Positions 35,808 to 44,094 of a stretch of 64,000 nt of DNA are shown here, one piece after another. The notes under the pieces are model-generated. The model saw only the letters and a list, made by a program, of their open reading frames with translations, searched no databases and was not told where the DNA came from. The position numbers were made by a program, and so were the translations under genes. The first letter of the stretch is position 1. Every line of letters begins with the position of its first letter. The DNA comes from Nocardia sp. NBC_00416. Lineage in GTDB: Bacteria; Actinomycetota; Actinomycetes; Mycobacteriales; Mycobacteriaceae. The stretch is from positions 3,536,501 to 3,600,500 of the forward strand of contig NZ_CP107932.1 in assembly GCF_036032445.1 (NCBI RefSeq). Reading direction: 5' to 3'.

Positions 35808-36665
35808 CTACGCTTGTTCGAAGCGATCCCTGCGCCCACGAATCATCTGGGCGGACTCCTCAGCTGACAGGGCCAGGGCGAGGAGCCGATCTGCAATCAT
35901 TTTATACATCGCGACCTGCTCTCGATCCTGCACGTACAGGGCTCCGGTCTGGTACTCGATGTAACCGAGGCTCAGCGCGGTGTCGAAGTGGAGCAGGGTG
36001 AAGTCACCGTCAAGACCGGCGTGTACCGGGGTACTCGTCGGCATCACGCGAAGTTCGACATTGTCGCGGTCCATCAGGTCGAGGAGGTGGCCGAGCTGTT
36101 CTGCCATGACGGCGGGACCGCCGACGAGCCGGTCGAGGGTGTGTTCCTCGATGACGGCCTGCAGATACAGCGGGTTGTCCTCGCTGGTCAGCCGTTGGCG
36201 GGCCATCCGTGCTCGGATGGTTTGGGGTAGGTCCAGTGGGGCGATCTGCAGGCCCCCGCTGAGCAGTGCGGTGGCGTAGCCCTCGGTCTGGAGCTGGCCG
36301 GTCAGGGTCATCGCCTGGTAGGTGAATTGGCTCGTCGCCAGCCCTTCGAGTCCGACGAACGTTTTGAACCAGCCGGGCAGGACTTCGCTGAACGGCGCCC
36401 ACCACGTGCTCTGATCGGCTCGGCCGGCCAGTGACGTGATCCGGTCGATCTGATCGACCTCTGCCCCGTAGAGACGCATGAGGGTGGCGGTTTCGTCGGG
36501 TTGCTGCTGGTACTTGCCGTTCTCCATGTTGTTGATCTTCGGCTGGGTGCAGCCGAGTTCTTTGGCGGCTTCGGCCTGGCTGACCCCGGCACGCACTCTG
36601 GCGGATCGCAGCTCGTGACCGATCAAGAAGCGCAGTGCTGACGGATCTGATCGGCTCACGGTCAC
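35808..36665 (-). CDS. Scr1-type XRE regulator with DUF5753
   Basis: GTG at 36665 is preferred because AGGAGG lies 8 bases upstream; frames extending to 36731 or 36743 would cover the operator. The product is 285 aa. The XRE helix-turn-helix is at about residues 10-65 (LRSARVRAGVSQAEAAKELGCTQPKINNMENGKY). The rest is DUF5753 (WFKTFVGLE, IRARMARQRLTSEDNPLYLQAVIEE, DFTLLHFD). It pairs with the DUF397 gene downstream and probably represses its own promoter. Confidence 0.9.
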   Translation of the reverse strand: MTVSRSDPSALRFLIGHELRSARVRAGVSQAEAAKELGCTQPKINNMENGKYQQQPDETATLMRLYGAEVDQIDRITSLAGRADQSTWWAPFSEVLPGWFKTFVGLEGLATSQFTYQAMTLTGQLQTEGYATALLSGGLQIAPLDLPQTIRARMARQRLTSEDNPLYLQAVIEEHTLDRLVGGPAVMAEQLGHLLDLMDRDNVELRVMPTSTPVHAGLDGDFTLLHFDTALSLGYIEYQTGALYVQDREQVAMYKMIADRLLALALSAEESAQMIRGRRDRFEQA

Positions 36666-36741
36666 TGTGTGGTCCTCCTGCGGTTGAGGGTCGTGCGACT
36701 CAGTATCCACCACATCCACAAGCGTACTCATAATGAACTTC

Positions 36742-36763
36742 ATAAGCTCTTGTATCAGCTTAT
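36742..36763. promoter_or_regulatory. Palindromic operator ATAAGCT-N8-AGCTTAT
   Basis: Perfect 7-base inverted repeats (36742-36748 and 36757-36763) lie between the XRE gene and the divergent plus-strand genes. A further half-site-like CTTATG lies at 36771-36776. On the plus strand TTGTAT (36750) and TATGGT (36773) are spaced as a -35/-10 pair, so the palindrome overlaps the promoter of the rightward genes. The XRE protein is the obvious candidate ligand. Confidence 0.5.
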
Positions 36764-36829
36764 ATATTTGCTTATGGTCGATTCAGGGTGGTATGCACCA
36801 CCACACGACGACCGAGAGCAGTGATCAAC

Positions 36830-37129
36830 ATGACGGTTCTGCAGGAGTCACAACATCTCGTCAGCGACCACACACCGCACCACGCGCGCAGCACAGGCGA
36901 CGGCGGATGGGTAGTGAGCTATCTACCCGGGCGAACCCTGACACGCGACCAAGCCGAAGCAGCGCTACTCGCCCTCGAAGACATGGCGGCCCTGCAGGCG
37001 CACGCCGGGCAGCTGGGACTGACCGCGCTGGAAGCCATGGGCATGGCTGCCTTGGAGTGCCCGTGGCCGCCGCCCCGCAAGGAAGGGCTCGCAGCGCGGG
37101 CGCTGACCTGGGCAGGGGTGTCGCGATGA
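36830..37129 (+). CDS. Small hypothetical protein, 99 aa
   Basis: ATG at 36830 starts MTVLQESQHLVSDHTP. The middle (GDGGWVVSYLPGRTLTRDQAEAALLALEDMAALQAHA) is helical and the end is basic. Small proteins of this kind are common downstream of Scr1-type regulators in Nocardia; the function is unknown. It overlaps the next gene by 4 bases (ATGA), so it heads a coupled set. Confidence 0.65.
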   Translation: MTVLQESQHLVSDHTPHHARSTGDGGWVVSYLPGRTLTRDQAEAALLALEDMAALQAHAGQLGLTALEAMGMAALECPWPPPRKEGLAARALTWAGVSR

Positions 37130-37281
37130 ACGCACGGCGGGCGTGGTCGATCCAGAACACGATCCTGGCATTCAGCGCGGTCGCGGCCCGCGGCAAACGC
37201 AGGGTCGTCCCGATACAGCCGGTACCCGGGTCTCCGTTGCGTGTGGCCACCAGCGGGCCTCACCGGAAGGACAAATCCTGA
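37126..37281 (+). CDS. 51-aa basic peptide coupled on both sides
   Basis: ATG at 37126 overlaps the TGA of the previous gene and its own TGA (37279-37281) overlaps the ATG of the next (TGATG). This double coupling supports expression. The peptide starts MNARRAWSIQNTILAFSAVA and is basic (RGKRR, GPHRKDKS). It has one short hydrophobic stretch and no Cys. The family is unknown. Confidence 0.6.
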   Translation: MNARRAWSIQNTILAFSAVAARGKRRVVPIQPVPGSPLRVATSGPHRKDKS

Positions 37282-37733
37282 TGTTCGAGAACTGCCACAC
37301 CCCCTTCGAGGTAGCCCACATCTACCGGGGGATGGGAATTCCGGTCTCCTGCACATTCGGCCGGGTCGCGGTAACCGCGTCCAGATCGCTGGGTGCGGTG
37401 GTAATGCCACCGGAACTGGGCACCCTGGTCCGGCACGAACTCGAACACGACCACAGCCTCACCGCGCCGGTATTCACCTATCAGCGACCGCGCCGCGACT
37501 GGGTGTTCCTCGTCGGCCCCGGCACAGGCGGCGCGCTCGGCGCCACCGCCCGTGCCGCACTGCACCGCGCAGGGGTACGAGTTCTGACCGCGGGACAACG
37601 GGTGTGGCTGCCGATGACCGACCAACCCCTCACCTGGTACTGGATCTGGCCCCCGACCACCGCACAAGCGCTGCCCGCACGGTCGACCGTGCTTGCCACT
37701 GCCCGTCGCCAGCTGCTGACGTCACGGAGGTGA
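37281..37733 (+). CDS. Hypothetical protein, 150 aa
   Basis: ATG at 37281 overlaps the previous stop. The sequence (MFENCHTPFEVAHIYRGMGIPVSC...) has a primase-like or bifunctional look only in its Trp-rich C-terminal half (GQRVWLPMTDQPLTWYWIWPP). I do not assign it. It is part of the coupled rightward set and ends 4 bases before the DUF4254 gene. Confidence 0.6.
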   Translation: MFENCHTPFEVAHIYRGMGIPVSCTFGRVAVTASRSLGAVVMPPELGTLVRHELEHDHSLTAPVFTYQRPRRDWVFLVGPGTGGALGATARAALHRAGVRVLTAGQRVWLPMTDQPLTWYWIWPPTTAQALPARSTVLATARRQLLTSRR

Positions 37734-37737
37734 CCCG

Positions 37738-38214
37738 ATGCACGCCAGCACCGGCACCTCACGACCCGCCCGTATCACCGACTCGTCGGAATCGTTGTTC
37801 CCGACCGGCGAGGCACTGCTGTCGGCCATCCGAGGTCATCACGTCGGCCCCCATCCCCTCGCACCGATCGCCTACCGGTTCGGGCAACTGCACCAGCAGC
37901 GTCTTCATCGCCCCGTCTGCCTGGCATGCCCACACCGCACCGAATTGTCGGTGCAGGCCGATCGCTGGGTAACCGAGCATGCGCCGCCGCCACATCCGAA
38001 CGCGACCCTGCACTTCGAATCCCTGGGCACCGTGATCGATCGGCTCGCCGCCCAGCAGGTTCGGGCGTACCACCTGCTGATGAGCGCCGAACCGTCCAGC
38101 CCGTTCGTACACGCCGCGTGGTACCGCCTCGCCGAACTGGTCGACGACTACACCGAACTGACCACCGCAGTTGCCCACCGAGCCCGACGCCTCCCCCACA
38201 CATCCTGCCCGTGA
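37738..38214 (+). CDS. DUF4254-like protein
   Basis: The product is 158 aa. The C-terminal segment FESLGTVIDRLAAQQVRAYHLL, followed by VHAAWYRLAELVDDYTELTTAV, matches the DUF4254 pattern found in actinomycete small proteins. A CLAC motif with neighbouring Cys/His (RPVCLACPHRT) could bind a metal. No enzymatic role is known. It starts 4 bases after the previous gene. Confidence 0.65.
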   Translation: MHASTGTSRPARITDSSESLFPTGEALLSAIRGHHVGPHPLAPIAYRFGQLHQQRLHRPVCLACPHRTELSVQADRWVTEHAPPPHPNATLHFESLGTVIDRLAAQQVRAYHLLMSAEPSSPFVHAAWYRLAELVDDYTELTTAVAHRARRLPHTSCP

Positions 38215-38259
38215 TCGAACCCGGGCGGCTACCGACGCCCGCACTGGAAGGAGCCTCTC

Positions 38260-39186
38260 ATTCCCATCCCTGGCCTACCCACGACCGGCCACCGGGCCTC
38301 ACCCCCCGGCGTAACAGGCGACGAGCTGGTAATCCTCGATACCGATATCGGTTGGCACCCGGGAGGTCTCGTGGCGTTGGTGATCGCGGCGCGTGTGGTA
38401 CCGAATCTGGTAGTGGTCACCGCCGACGAAACTCGTGGCCGCCGCGCGCAGTTGGCCCGCCACATGCTGGATCTGCTCGACCGGTCCGATATCCGGGTGA
38501 TCGCCGGGTTCGATCTAGGCGGCGAGGACCGATTCCTCCTCGACAACGAACACCCGACCCCGACGTTCGGTGAAGATTTCCTCGAACGCGTCCGCGGCCT
38601 CGATCAGATGATCGCTGCCATTGTCGAACTCTGCGAATCCGCCCGCCGGACCCGGTGGGCGGGGTTGGGCCCGATGTCCAACCTCACCGCTGTTATCTCC
38701 CGCCTGCCCGAGATCACCGACCATGTGATGGTCACCCAACTGGGCGGAACGCCGGACGGCCATCGGGGCAGGGCGCCTGTCCCGGAGCACTTCCGCGTTG
38801 ATCCCACCTCTGCAGGGCTTGCCCTGCGCGCGCTACACACACCGCGTCTGGTGCTCGGCGACCGAACCGATCCCGACGCCCTGCACATCCCTACAAACTC
38901 CCCGCTCCTGCGAGCGCTCGAACACGCCACCGCACCGTCGTGGGCGCATCTACTGGCGACCCACCTACGGGCATGGTCCACCCGCGAATCCATCGCCTGG
39001 ACGAGGCATCCCCTGGTTCTCAGCGCCGCGCTCGGGCTGCCCTTCGTTGCCTTCGACACCGAACGAATCGAGATACACCCCAACGCACATCTGGCCCGCA
39101 CTCGCCACGCACGACCGATGCAGATATCGAGCACTGTCGACCATTCCGCATTCCTGAGCTGGACGTACGATGCGCTGCGCGTATGA
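38260..39186 (+). CDS. Nucleoside-hydrolase-like protein with altered metal site; likely ATT start
   Basis: Upstream of the first standard start (GTG 38371) the same frame encodes the conserved N-terminus ELVILDTDIG. The only start with a ribosome-binding site is ATT at 38260, with GGAAGGAG 6 bases upstream, giving 308 aa. The fold is that of inosine-uridine nucleoside hydrolases (ALVIAARVVPNLVVVTADE, IRVIAGFDLGG, GPMSNLTAVI, DHVMVTQLGG). However, the Ca-binding DTDxGxDD motif reads DTDIGWHPGG, losing two Asp. It may be inactive or use another substrate. Confidence 0.65.
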   Translation: MPIPGLPTTGHRASPPGVTGDELVILDTDIGWHPGGLVALVIAARVVPNLVVVTADETRGRRAQLARHMLDLLDRSDIRVIAGFDLGGEDRFLLDNEHPTPTFGEDFLERVRGLDQMIAAIVELCESARRTRWAGLGPMSNLTAVISRLPEITDHVMVTQLGGTPDGHRGRAPVPEHFRVDPTSAGLALRALHTPRLVLGDRTDPDALHIPTNSPLLRALEHATAPSWAHLLATHLRAWSTRESIAWTRHPLVLSAALGLPFVAFDTERIEIHPNAHLARTRHARPMQISSTVDHSAFLSWTYDALRV

Positions 39187-39414
39187 ATACGCGCCCTGGT
39201 TTACTCGCGGATCCGACCGGTTCAAGCCTCGACGTCGGGCGCGCGGTCGCCGACGCCCAGCCCGGGCCGAATCAGGCAGCCCCGCCATCGTGTCGGCCTA
39301 CTCCCCGGCAGGCCGCGCGATAGCCCGGCACGAGCTGCCTGGGCCTGCGGCATCCAGGTCCAGCTCGGCGACCTCATCGTCAACGTGAGCCGGAAAGGTC
39401 TGTGACCAGTACGA

Positions 39415-39876
39415 TCATTGCTGCACGGCTTCTACTTCCGCCTGATGGCGCGAGACTGCTTGTTCATCGCTGATGACCATCTGAAGCGAGGCCGCGGCGG
39501 CGTTCAGCTGCGCGACGACGAACTTGATCCGGGGGTCTTCCGGCAGGCGTTGCGCGTGAGGAAGGACGGTCCCCTTCATGAAGCGGATCAGCCGGTTGTG
39601 CAGCGAGGTGGTCACGCCGTGCTCGTAGTCGCACCAGACTGTCGGTGACTCGGAGAGCTGGTAGCCGGCATTTCGTGACCATGTGAGGGGCTCACTGTTG
39701 GCGAGGGCCGATTCTTCCCGGACTTCGGCCAAGCCGGATCGGACTTGGCTGAGGGAGAGTCCGGAGACGTCGGCGAGGTGTTTGGTGGACAGTCCGTTGG
39801 GACGGGATTCGATCAGTGACATCCGCACACGTTCACCCTTGACATGGCGAGGAACTCCACGAGGCATGTCATTCAC
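39415..39876 (-). CDS. Winged-helix-like hypothetical protein, 153 aa
   Basis: GTG at 39876 overlaps the end of the DUF6192 gene. The N-terminal part has an HTH-like pattern (LIESRPNGLSTKHLADVSGLSLSQVRSGLAEVREE). The C-terminal half (FMKGTVLPHAQRLPEDPRIKFVVAQLNAAAASLQMV) is helical. It could be a small DNA-binding partner of the DUF6192 protein; the two genes are commonly adjacent in actinomycetes. Function not assigned. Confidence 0.65.
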   Translation of the reverse strand: MNDMPRGVPRHVKGERVRMSLIESRPNGLSTKHLADVSGLSLSQVRSGLAEVREESALANSEPLTWSRNAGYQLSESPTVWCDYEHGVTTSLHNRLIRFMKGTVLPHAQRLPEDPRIKFVVAQLNAAAASLQMVISDEQAVSRHQAEVEAVQQ

Positions 39877-40605
39877 CCCTCAACAATTGGGCCAGTTCGT
39901 CGTCCATGCCGACATTCCCCGTGTCTGCTGCGCTTTCGACCCAGTCCGCGGTGGCACGAACCCGGGCCGTGTTGCTGTGAATACGGCGGCGTTCTTCCTC
40001 GGTGAAGTCGTTGCCGCGCAGATTCGGGACGATACGCGAAGCGGCCGAGACGAATAGCTGGCACGCGCTGACCAAGTCCACATAGTCCGCAGAGTGCTCC
40101 GTTCTCCGGATTTCGGGTGTCCGCTCGCGCGCCTTCCCCAGCGCCGTGGATGATCGGTCGATCTGGGCTGCGTTGACGGCGTGGCGGGCGGTCTGGTCCT
40201 CCATTGCCTCGTAGGCCACAGTGGGACGGCGCAGAAAATCGGTGATGACCCACGTCGCTACCTGGTCGTCCTTGGCGAGATCGTGAATACGGTCGATCCG
40301 TTCTTGCTCGCTCTCCGCGTGCGAAGGGCGCCATCCGACGTAACGAGCCGCAGAGTCGACGGTCCACCGATACTCACCGGTGCGTTCGAGCAATGGAGGG
40401 TCGAGCAGCAGTTCGTGACGTTCTACGGGATCGTCGGGGTCGCCGACACCAGCGAGGATCTTGTGGATGTAGTAGGAGACGCCGGCAACCCGGTACCTTC
40501 GCGGCCACCGGGATGCCACCCAGCGGTAACCAGCGAGAGTCGCTTCCGGTATCCCAGCCGGTCGTATTGCTTCCTCGTCACAGCACCGATCATGTCTGCC
40601 ATCAC
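39869..40605 (-). pseudogene. DUF6192-like gene broken near its N-terminus
   Basis: From about 40560 downward the frame encodes a DUF6192-type protein (LAGYRWVASRWPRRYRVAGVSYYIHKILA to DDELAQLLRGE). The expected start, VTRKQYDRL, is present (ATG at 40605, GTG slightly further) but in a different frame, and only about 10 codons separate the two parts where about 50-60 residues are expected. This is best explained by an internal deletion with frameshift. The rest of the gene is uninterrupted, so translation from a chance upstream start in the second frame cannot be excluded. Confidence 0.6.
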
Positions 40606-40733
40606 GGACTCCTTGACGCTCGTCCGGATCCGTTCCCAGATCTTGTATCGCCGGGCGCCGGTGCGTGTCGGTTACTGAACGGATCGGGGGCGCACTGGAC
40701 GATTCTGCGCCTCGCCACGAGGCTTTGACAACC

Positions 40734-40777
40734 CCCATAAGCCGACTATTTATGCAGGTAGACAACTATTTTATGGG
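40734..40777. promoter_or_regulatory. CCCATAA/TTATGGG inverted repeat upstream of the DUF6192 gene
   Basis: CCCATAA (40734-40740) and TTATGGG (40771-40777) are perfect inverted repeats. Inside are two near-direct repeats, CTATTTATG (40746) and CTATTTTATG (40766). On the minus strand TTGTCT and GCTTAT are spaced by 17 bases, a possible promoter for the DUF6192 gene. The CATAA/TTATG half-sites resemble those of the 36.7 kb operator. Confidence 0.4.
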
Positions 40778-40854
40778 CTCACTGTAGCCGTTACAGCAAC
40801 ATGTCACGGTGTCGGATGCCCGTAACGGCTATGGTCGCGCCGCCACGCACGGGT

Positions 40855-41130
40855 TCAGCAACGGTGCGAGCAGTAGATGGCTTCCGCGCGGTGGTCGATA
40901 CCCACAACCCAGGTGTTCGGGCATTCCCGACAGCGCCGACGCGCGGCCTTGTCTCGCAGGGAACCGATCCGCCGCGTACGTTGCTGATGCCACCGCCAAC
41001 AGCGCGAGCGACACGTCGCGGAACAATACCGTGCATCCGCACGCCGACGACTCGATAGGCGCTTCCCGCAACCAGGGCAGAACCCGACCGCCCGTGACGA
41101 CCGCGGCTCTGTATCGGGTACGCCTTTCAT
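40855..41130 (-). CDS. Zinc-ribbon protein, 91 aa
   Basis: ATG at 41130 starts MKGVPDTEPRSSRAV. The first zinc site is FCPGCGKRL followed by RYCSATCRSRCW, the RYCSxxCR treble-clef pattern seen in many short actinomycete proteins. A second site, CRECPNTWVVG with YCSHRC, lies at the end. The two knuckles suggest a nucleic-acid- or protein-binding role. It is transcribed away from the endonuclease-like gene at 41.4 kb. Confidence 0.65.
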   Translation of the reverse strand: MKGVPDTEPRSSRAVGFCPGCGKRLSSRRRADARYCSATCRSRCWRWHQQRTRRIGSLRDKAARRRCRECPNTWVVGIDHRAEAIYCSHRC

Positions 41131-41399
41131 CTGACCAGCCTAATTAAGTCACCCGGAAAAGGATCACACCGGCTCAAGCATTCGCGAACTTGCCCGGCGC
41201 TACCGCACCTGCGGGCTCGATCCCACGATCAACAACCGGCGTTTGTGGATCCGGCCAGGTCCAGTGCGGGAGACGTCGAGGCGGCCCAGGTCACGGGAGC
41301 TGGTCTGGATGCAGATGGCAAGAACAGGGGAACCGCTGGCCTGTGCCCGGTCGGCGGTAACGCCCGACTGGTGTCAGACCTCAGCATTACGGTGGTCCG

Positions 41400-42230
41400 A
41401 TGTTTGGTGGGCGATACCGCGGACCGTTGGACAGGGAACCGAAGCCTGGATCGTCGATCTCTGAGATCGATGTCTTCGCAGCGCTGAACGTGGTGCTCGG
41501 AACGGGTGTACTCGGTCCTTCGGGTTCGGTCCGACCAGACATGGTGTTCTTGATCGAGGGTGAGTACCAGCGTCGCGTCGTCGGTACCCCCCGGCATCGC
41601 CGCATCGGCAACCATGAGCGGTACGAACTGATTGTCGAGTACGACGGCGAGTATTGGCACCGCCACCACGAGCGCCGCGATATCACCAAATACCCCTACG
41701 TCGGAGATGGTCCCGAGGTGATGCGCCTGCGGATGCAGCCATTGCGCAGGCTACGTCCGGTCGACATCAGCGTCCCGAGCCGCGCCGATGCAACGACGTG
41801 TGCGAGGCTCGCGCTGCTTCACCTCGCTCACCGTCCGCTCCCCTTTCTCATTTCCGAGGCTCTCATGCAGAGGATCGGGATCTACCTGCAATTCTGTGCC
41901 ACGCCCCTCGCAGAAGGCGACATCGCATGTGGGTTGTGCGCTGAACTCGACCACGTCCTGCGCGAAGGCGTCGAGTTCTATCACACGAGCGGTTCACCGA
42001 TGCAAGTGAATGATTCGTCGCTGTGGGACTTTGCGCAGCTGGCTCGCGCGTTGTCGGACAGAAGTCAACACATCGATGGCCTGTGGGTGCCCGACCCGAA
42101 CGAGCGGCATTGGGAACAAGCGGAAGCGGAAGCGGTATCGCCGTCATTCACACAGCGCCATCAGATTGCACTGGGACATCACAGCGTCCAGGACATCCAA
42201 AGCACTCCGACCGAGTCTGTAGCTCGCTGA
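41400..42230 (+). CDS. PD-(D/E)xK/Vsr-like endonuclease candidate
   Basis: The product is 276 aa. The N-terminal half has EIDVFAALNVVLG, then RPDMVFL, and ERYELIVEYDGEYWHRHHERRDITKY, the order of acidic residues expected for a Vsr/DUF559-type nuclease core (D, then E-x-D with a following D/K). The C-terminal half is helical with CGLCAELDH. It lies 168 bases upstream of the ABC-3C operon on the same strand, in a defence island. A restriction-like role is an inference; the fold should be tested. Its N-terminus may be incomplete, since family members often have a preceding zinc ribbon. Confidence 0.55.
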   Translation: MFGGRYRGPLDREPKPGSSISEIDVFAALNVVLGTGVLGPSGSVRPDMVFLIEGEYQRRVVGTPRHRRIGNHERYELIVEYDGEYWHRHHERRDITKYPYVGDGPEVMRLRMQPLRRLRPVDISVPSRADATTCARLALLHLAHRPLPFLISEALMQRIGIYLQFCATPLAEGDIACGLCAELDHVLREGVEFYHTSGSPMQVNDSSLWDFAQLARALSDRSQHIDGLWVPDPNERHWEQAEAEAVSPSFTQRHQIALGHHSVQDIQSTPTESVAR

Positions 42231-42398
42231 CCGTCGAGTCGGCGGGGCGACAGGTTGCCTGCGTCGAAGTCGTCCGGCTACCACAGGTGGCTGGTCATCA
42301 CTCGTAATGGTCAGGCAAGTTCGGCAATCCGTAGTCAAACTGCGGCGCAGCCATGGAATGATCGTCGTACTCGGCAACCAGAGGGAGGCGATGGGTGC

Positions 42399-43625
42399 AT
42401 GAACAGCCCTGTAAATCCCTTCGAGGCATCGGCGTCAGCGCTCGGCTACCTCTACCAACTCCGTGTGGCTCTCCAGCGGTGCGTAGAGCTCTCCAGGGGC
42501 GGGATCGAGTGGAGTGTAGCGATTGAGGCAACCGACGATGTCCAGGCCCAGATGGGGTCGCGCACCGAGCTGACCCAGCTGAAGAAGCGGGCAGATAACG
42601 TGAGGCTGACGGACCTGTCGTCGGACCTATGGAAAACGATCAGGGTCTGGTCGCAGGCGGTCACCGAGAAGCGCATCGACCTTGCCGAGACAAGCCTCTA
42701 CCTGATTACCACCGCAGAGTTGCCTGAGGGAAGCGCGGGATTCTTCTTGCAGCCCAAGGCCACCGGGCACCGCGACAAGCAGGCCGCCGCCGACCTGCTC
42801 GTCCAAGCCCGCCAGTCGTCGAAGAGCGAGACCCTCGCCAAGGCGTTCGACGCATTCGACGCGCTCGACGAGCGGCGCCGGGCCGAACTCGTCAGTCGCA
42901 TAGAAGTCATCGGTGATGCACCGGGCATGGACGAGATCAGGAATGACCTGCTGGGCTATGCGAGTCTGGCCGTCGAGCGACGCTTCGCCGATGCCTTTCT
43001 TCAGCGCCTGGAGGGCTGGTTTTTCGAACGGGCGTCCGTCCAGATGAGTTCCCCAGGGTCGGATCCCGTGACCGGCGCCGAGTTCGATGAGCTATTCACC
43101 GATCTACGGAGCCAGATCGGTGAACACAACCTGCCTATCGATCGCGACATCTTCGATCTGACAGCTACCGACCCGGCCGCCGTCGATGCCGCCGACAAGA
43201 TCTTCGTCCATCAACTGCGGTTGATCGGCGTAGGCACGGAACGAATTGGTTACGCGGTGCGAGATTGGGTGCGGGCCTTCGCCCAACGATCCCGTTGGGC
43301 CAACGAGAATCTGGTGCGTACCGGGGAGATCGGCGCCTATGAGCGCAGGCTCGTGCAGGAGTGGGAGTCGCGCTTCGCAGAGATGCGCGAGGAACTCGGC
43401 GAGGAAGCCACCGAAGAAGAGATGAAGCGGCAGGCCAAGCTGATCTATCGCTGGGTCGACCACGACGCCCGGATGCGCATCCGCCCCAATTGCGAAGAGG
43501 TATTCGTCACCAAGGGCTCCTACCAGATGCTCGCGGACGAGCTGCAGGTCGGGTGGCACCCGGACTTCACCGCCCGCCTGGCTGCCCTGCTGGAGCCGAC
43601 CGGAGCCGCAGATGGCCGATCTTGA
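42399..43625 (+). CDS. ABC-three-component system effector-side protein
   Basis: ATG at 42399 lies 12 bases after GGGAGG; the product is 408 aa. The N-terminus NPFEASASALGYLYQLRVALQRCV, then SVAIEATDDVQ, then TQLKKRAD, is the DUF4297-like/Cap4-like nuclease-type domain opening seen in ABC-3C effectors (E of IEATDD and Q-x-K of TQLKK). The C-terminal 130 residues (RVWVRAFAQRSRW... KLIYRWVDHDARMRIRPN) match the ABC-3C C-terminal domain type. ABC-3C systems are predicted anti-phage conflict systems. It overlaps the middle component gene by 14 bases. Confidence 0.75.
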   Translation: MNSPVNPFEASASALGYLYQLRVALQRCVELSRGGIEWSVAIEATDDVQAQMGSRTELTQLKKRADNVRLTDLSSDLWKTIRVWSQAVTEKRIDLAETSLYLITTAELPEGSAGFFLQPKATGHRDKQAAADLLVQARQSSKSETLAKAFDAFDALDERRRAELVSRIEVIGDAPGMDEIRNDLLGYASLAVERRFADAFLQRLEGWFFERASVQMSSPGSDPVTGAEFDELFTDLRSQIGEHNLPIDRDIFDLTATDPAAVDAADKIFVHQLRLIGVGTERIGYAVRDWVRAFAQRSRWANENLVRTGEIGAYERRLVQEWESRFAEMREELGEEATEEEMKRQAKLIYRWVDHDARMRIRPNCEEVFVTKGSYQMLADELQVGWHPDFTARLAALLEPTGAADGRS

Positions 43626-44094
43626 CCTCAGCCGGGAGGAGCGCGCCCTGTTCAACCCGGCCTTCACCGCACTCGTGTGCGTCCGGGCCGTGCAGGGCTA
43701 CGAGAAGAAGTACCTCTCCGCCTGCCCAATTCCGGTCGCCGTGACCGCCGCGGTCATGGCCCTCCAGCCATCCATCCGTGCGGTGCTGCCGGCCACCACC
43801 CGAACAGGGCTGATGGGCTGGCTCGACGAGAACGAGGCCGTGCGCGTAGCGATGGGCCTCAACGCCACCGCCCTCGCCACCGTCGTCCGGCCGGGACTGC
43901 AATTCGCCCTGCAGAGCGGTGTGCTCAGACTGCAAGGCACCGGGCTGACCGTGACACCGCGGGCGGTGACGGCCCTCAAGGACGGCCCCGAGCAGCACAC
44001 CGCGATTCAGAAGGCTGCCCAACACCTCGGGCGCTGGCTGCCCAGCACCGGCAGCATCAGCACCGTCCTGACACTCCTGGGAGTTCGAGCGTGA
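43612..44094 (+). CDS. ABC-3C middle component
   Basis: The product is 160 aa, helical. It starts MADLDLSREERALFNPAFTALVCVRAVQGYEKKY, the form of the middle components that link effector and ATPase in three-component systems (small proteins with a FNPAF/L segment, then helices). No catalytic residues are seen. It overlaps both neighbours (14 and 4 bases), so the three proteins are made together. Confidence 0.75.
   Translation: MADLDLSREERALFNPAFTALVCVRAVQGYEKKYLSACPIPVAVTAAVMALQPSIRAVLPATTRTGLMGWLDENEAVRVAMGLNATALATVVRPGLQFALQSGVLRLQGTGLTVTPRAVTALKDGPEQHTAIQKAAQHLGRWLPSTGSISTVLTLLGVRA

Noticed and set aside
41161..41255. Short plus-strand stretch reading SSIRELARRYRT, like a recombinase/transposase HTH
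   Set aside because: Only about 30 residues without a start codon; too short to call a mobile element.
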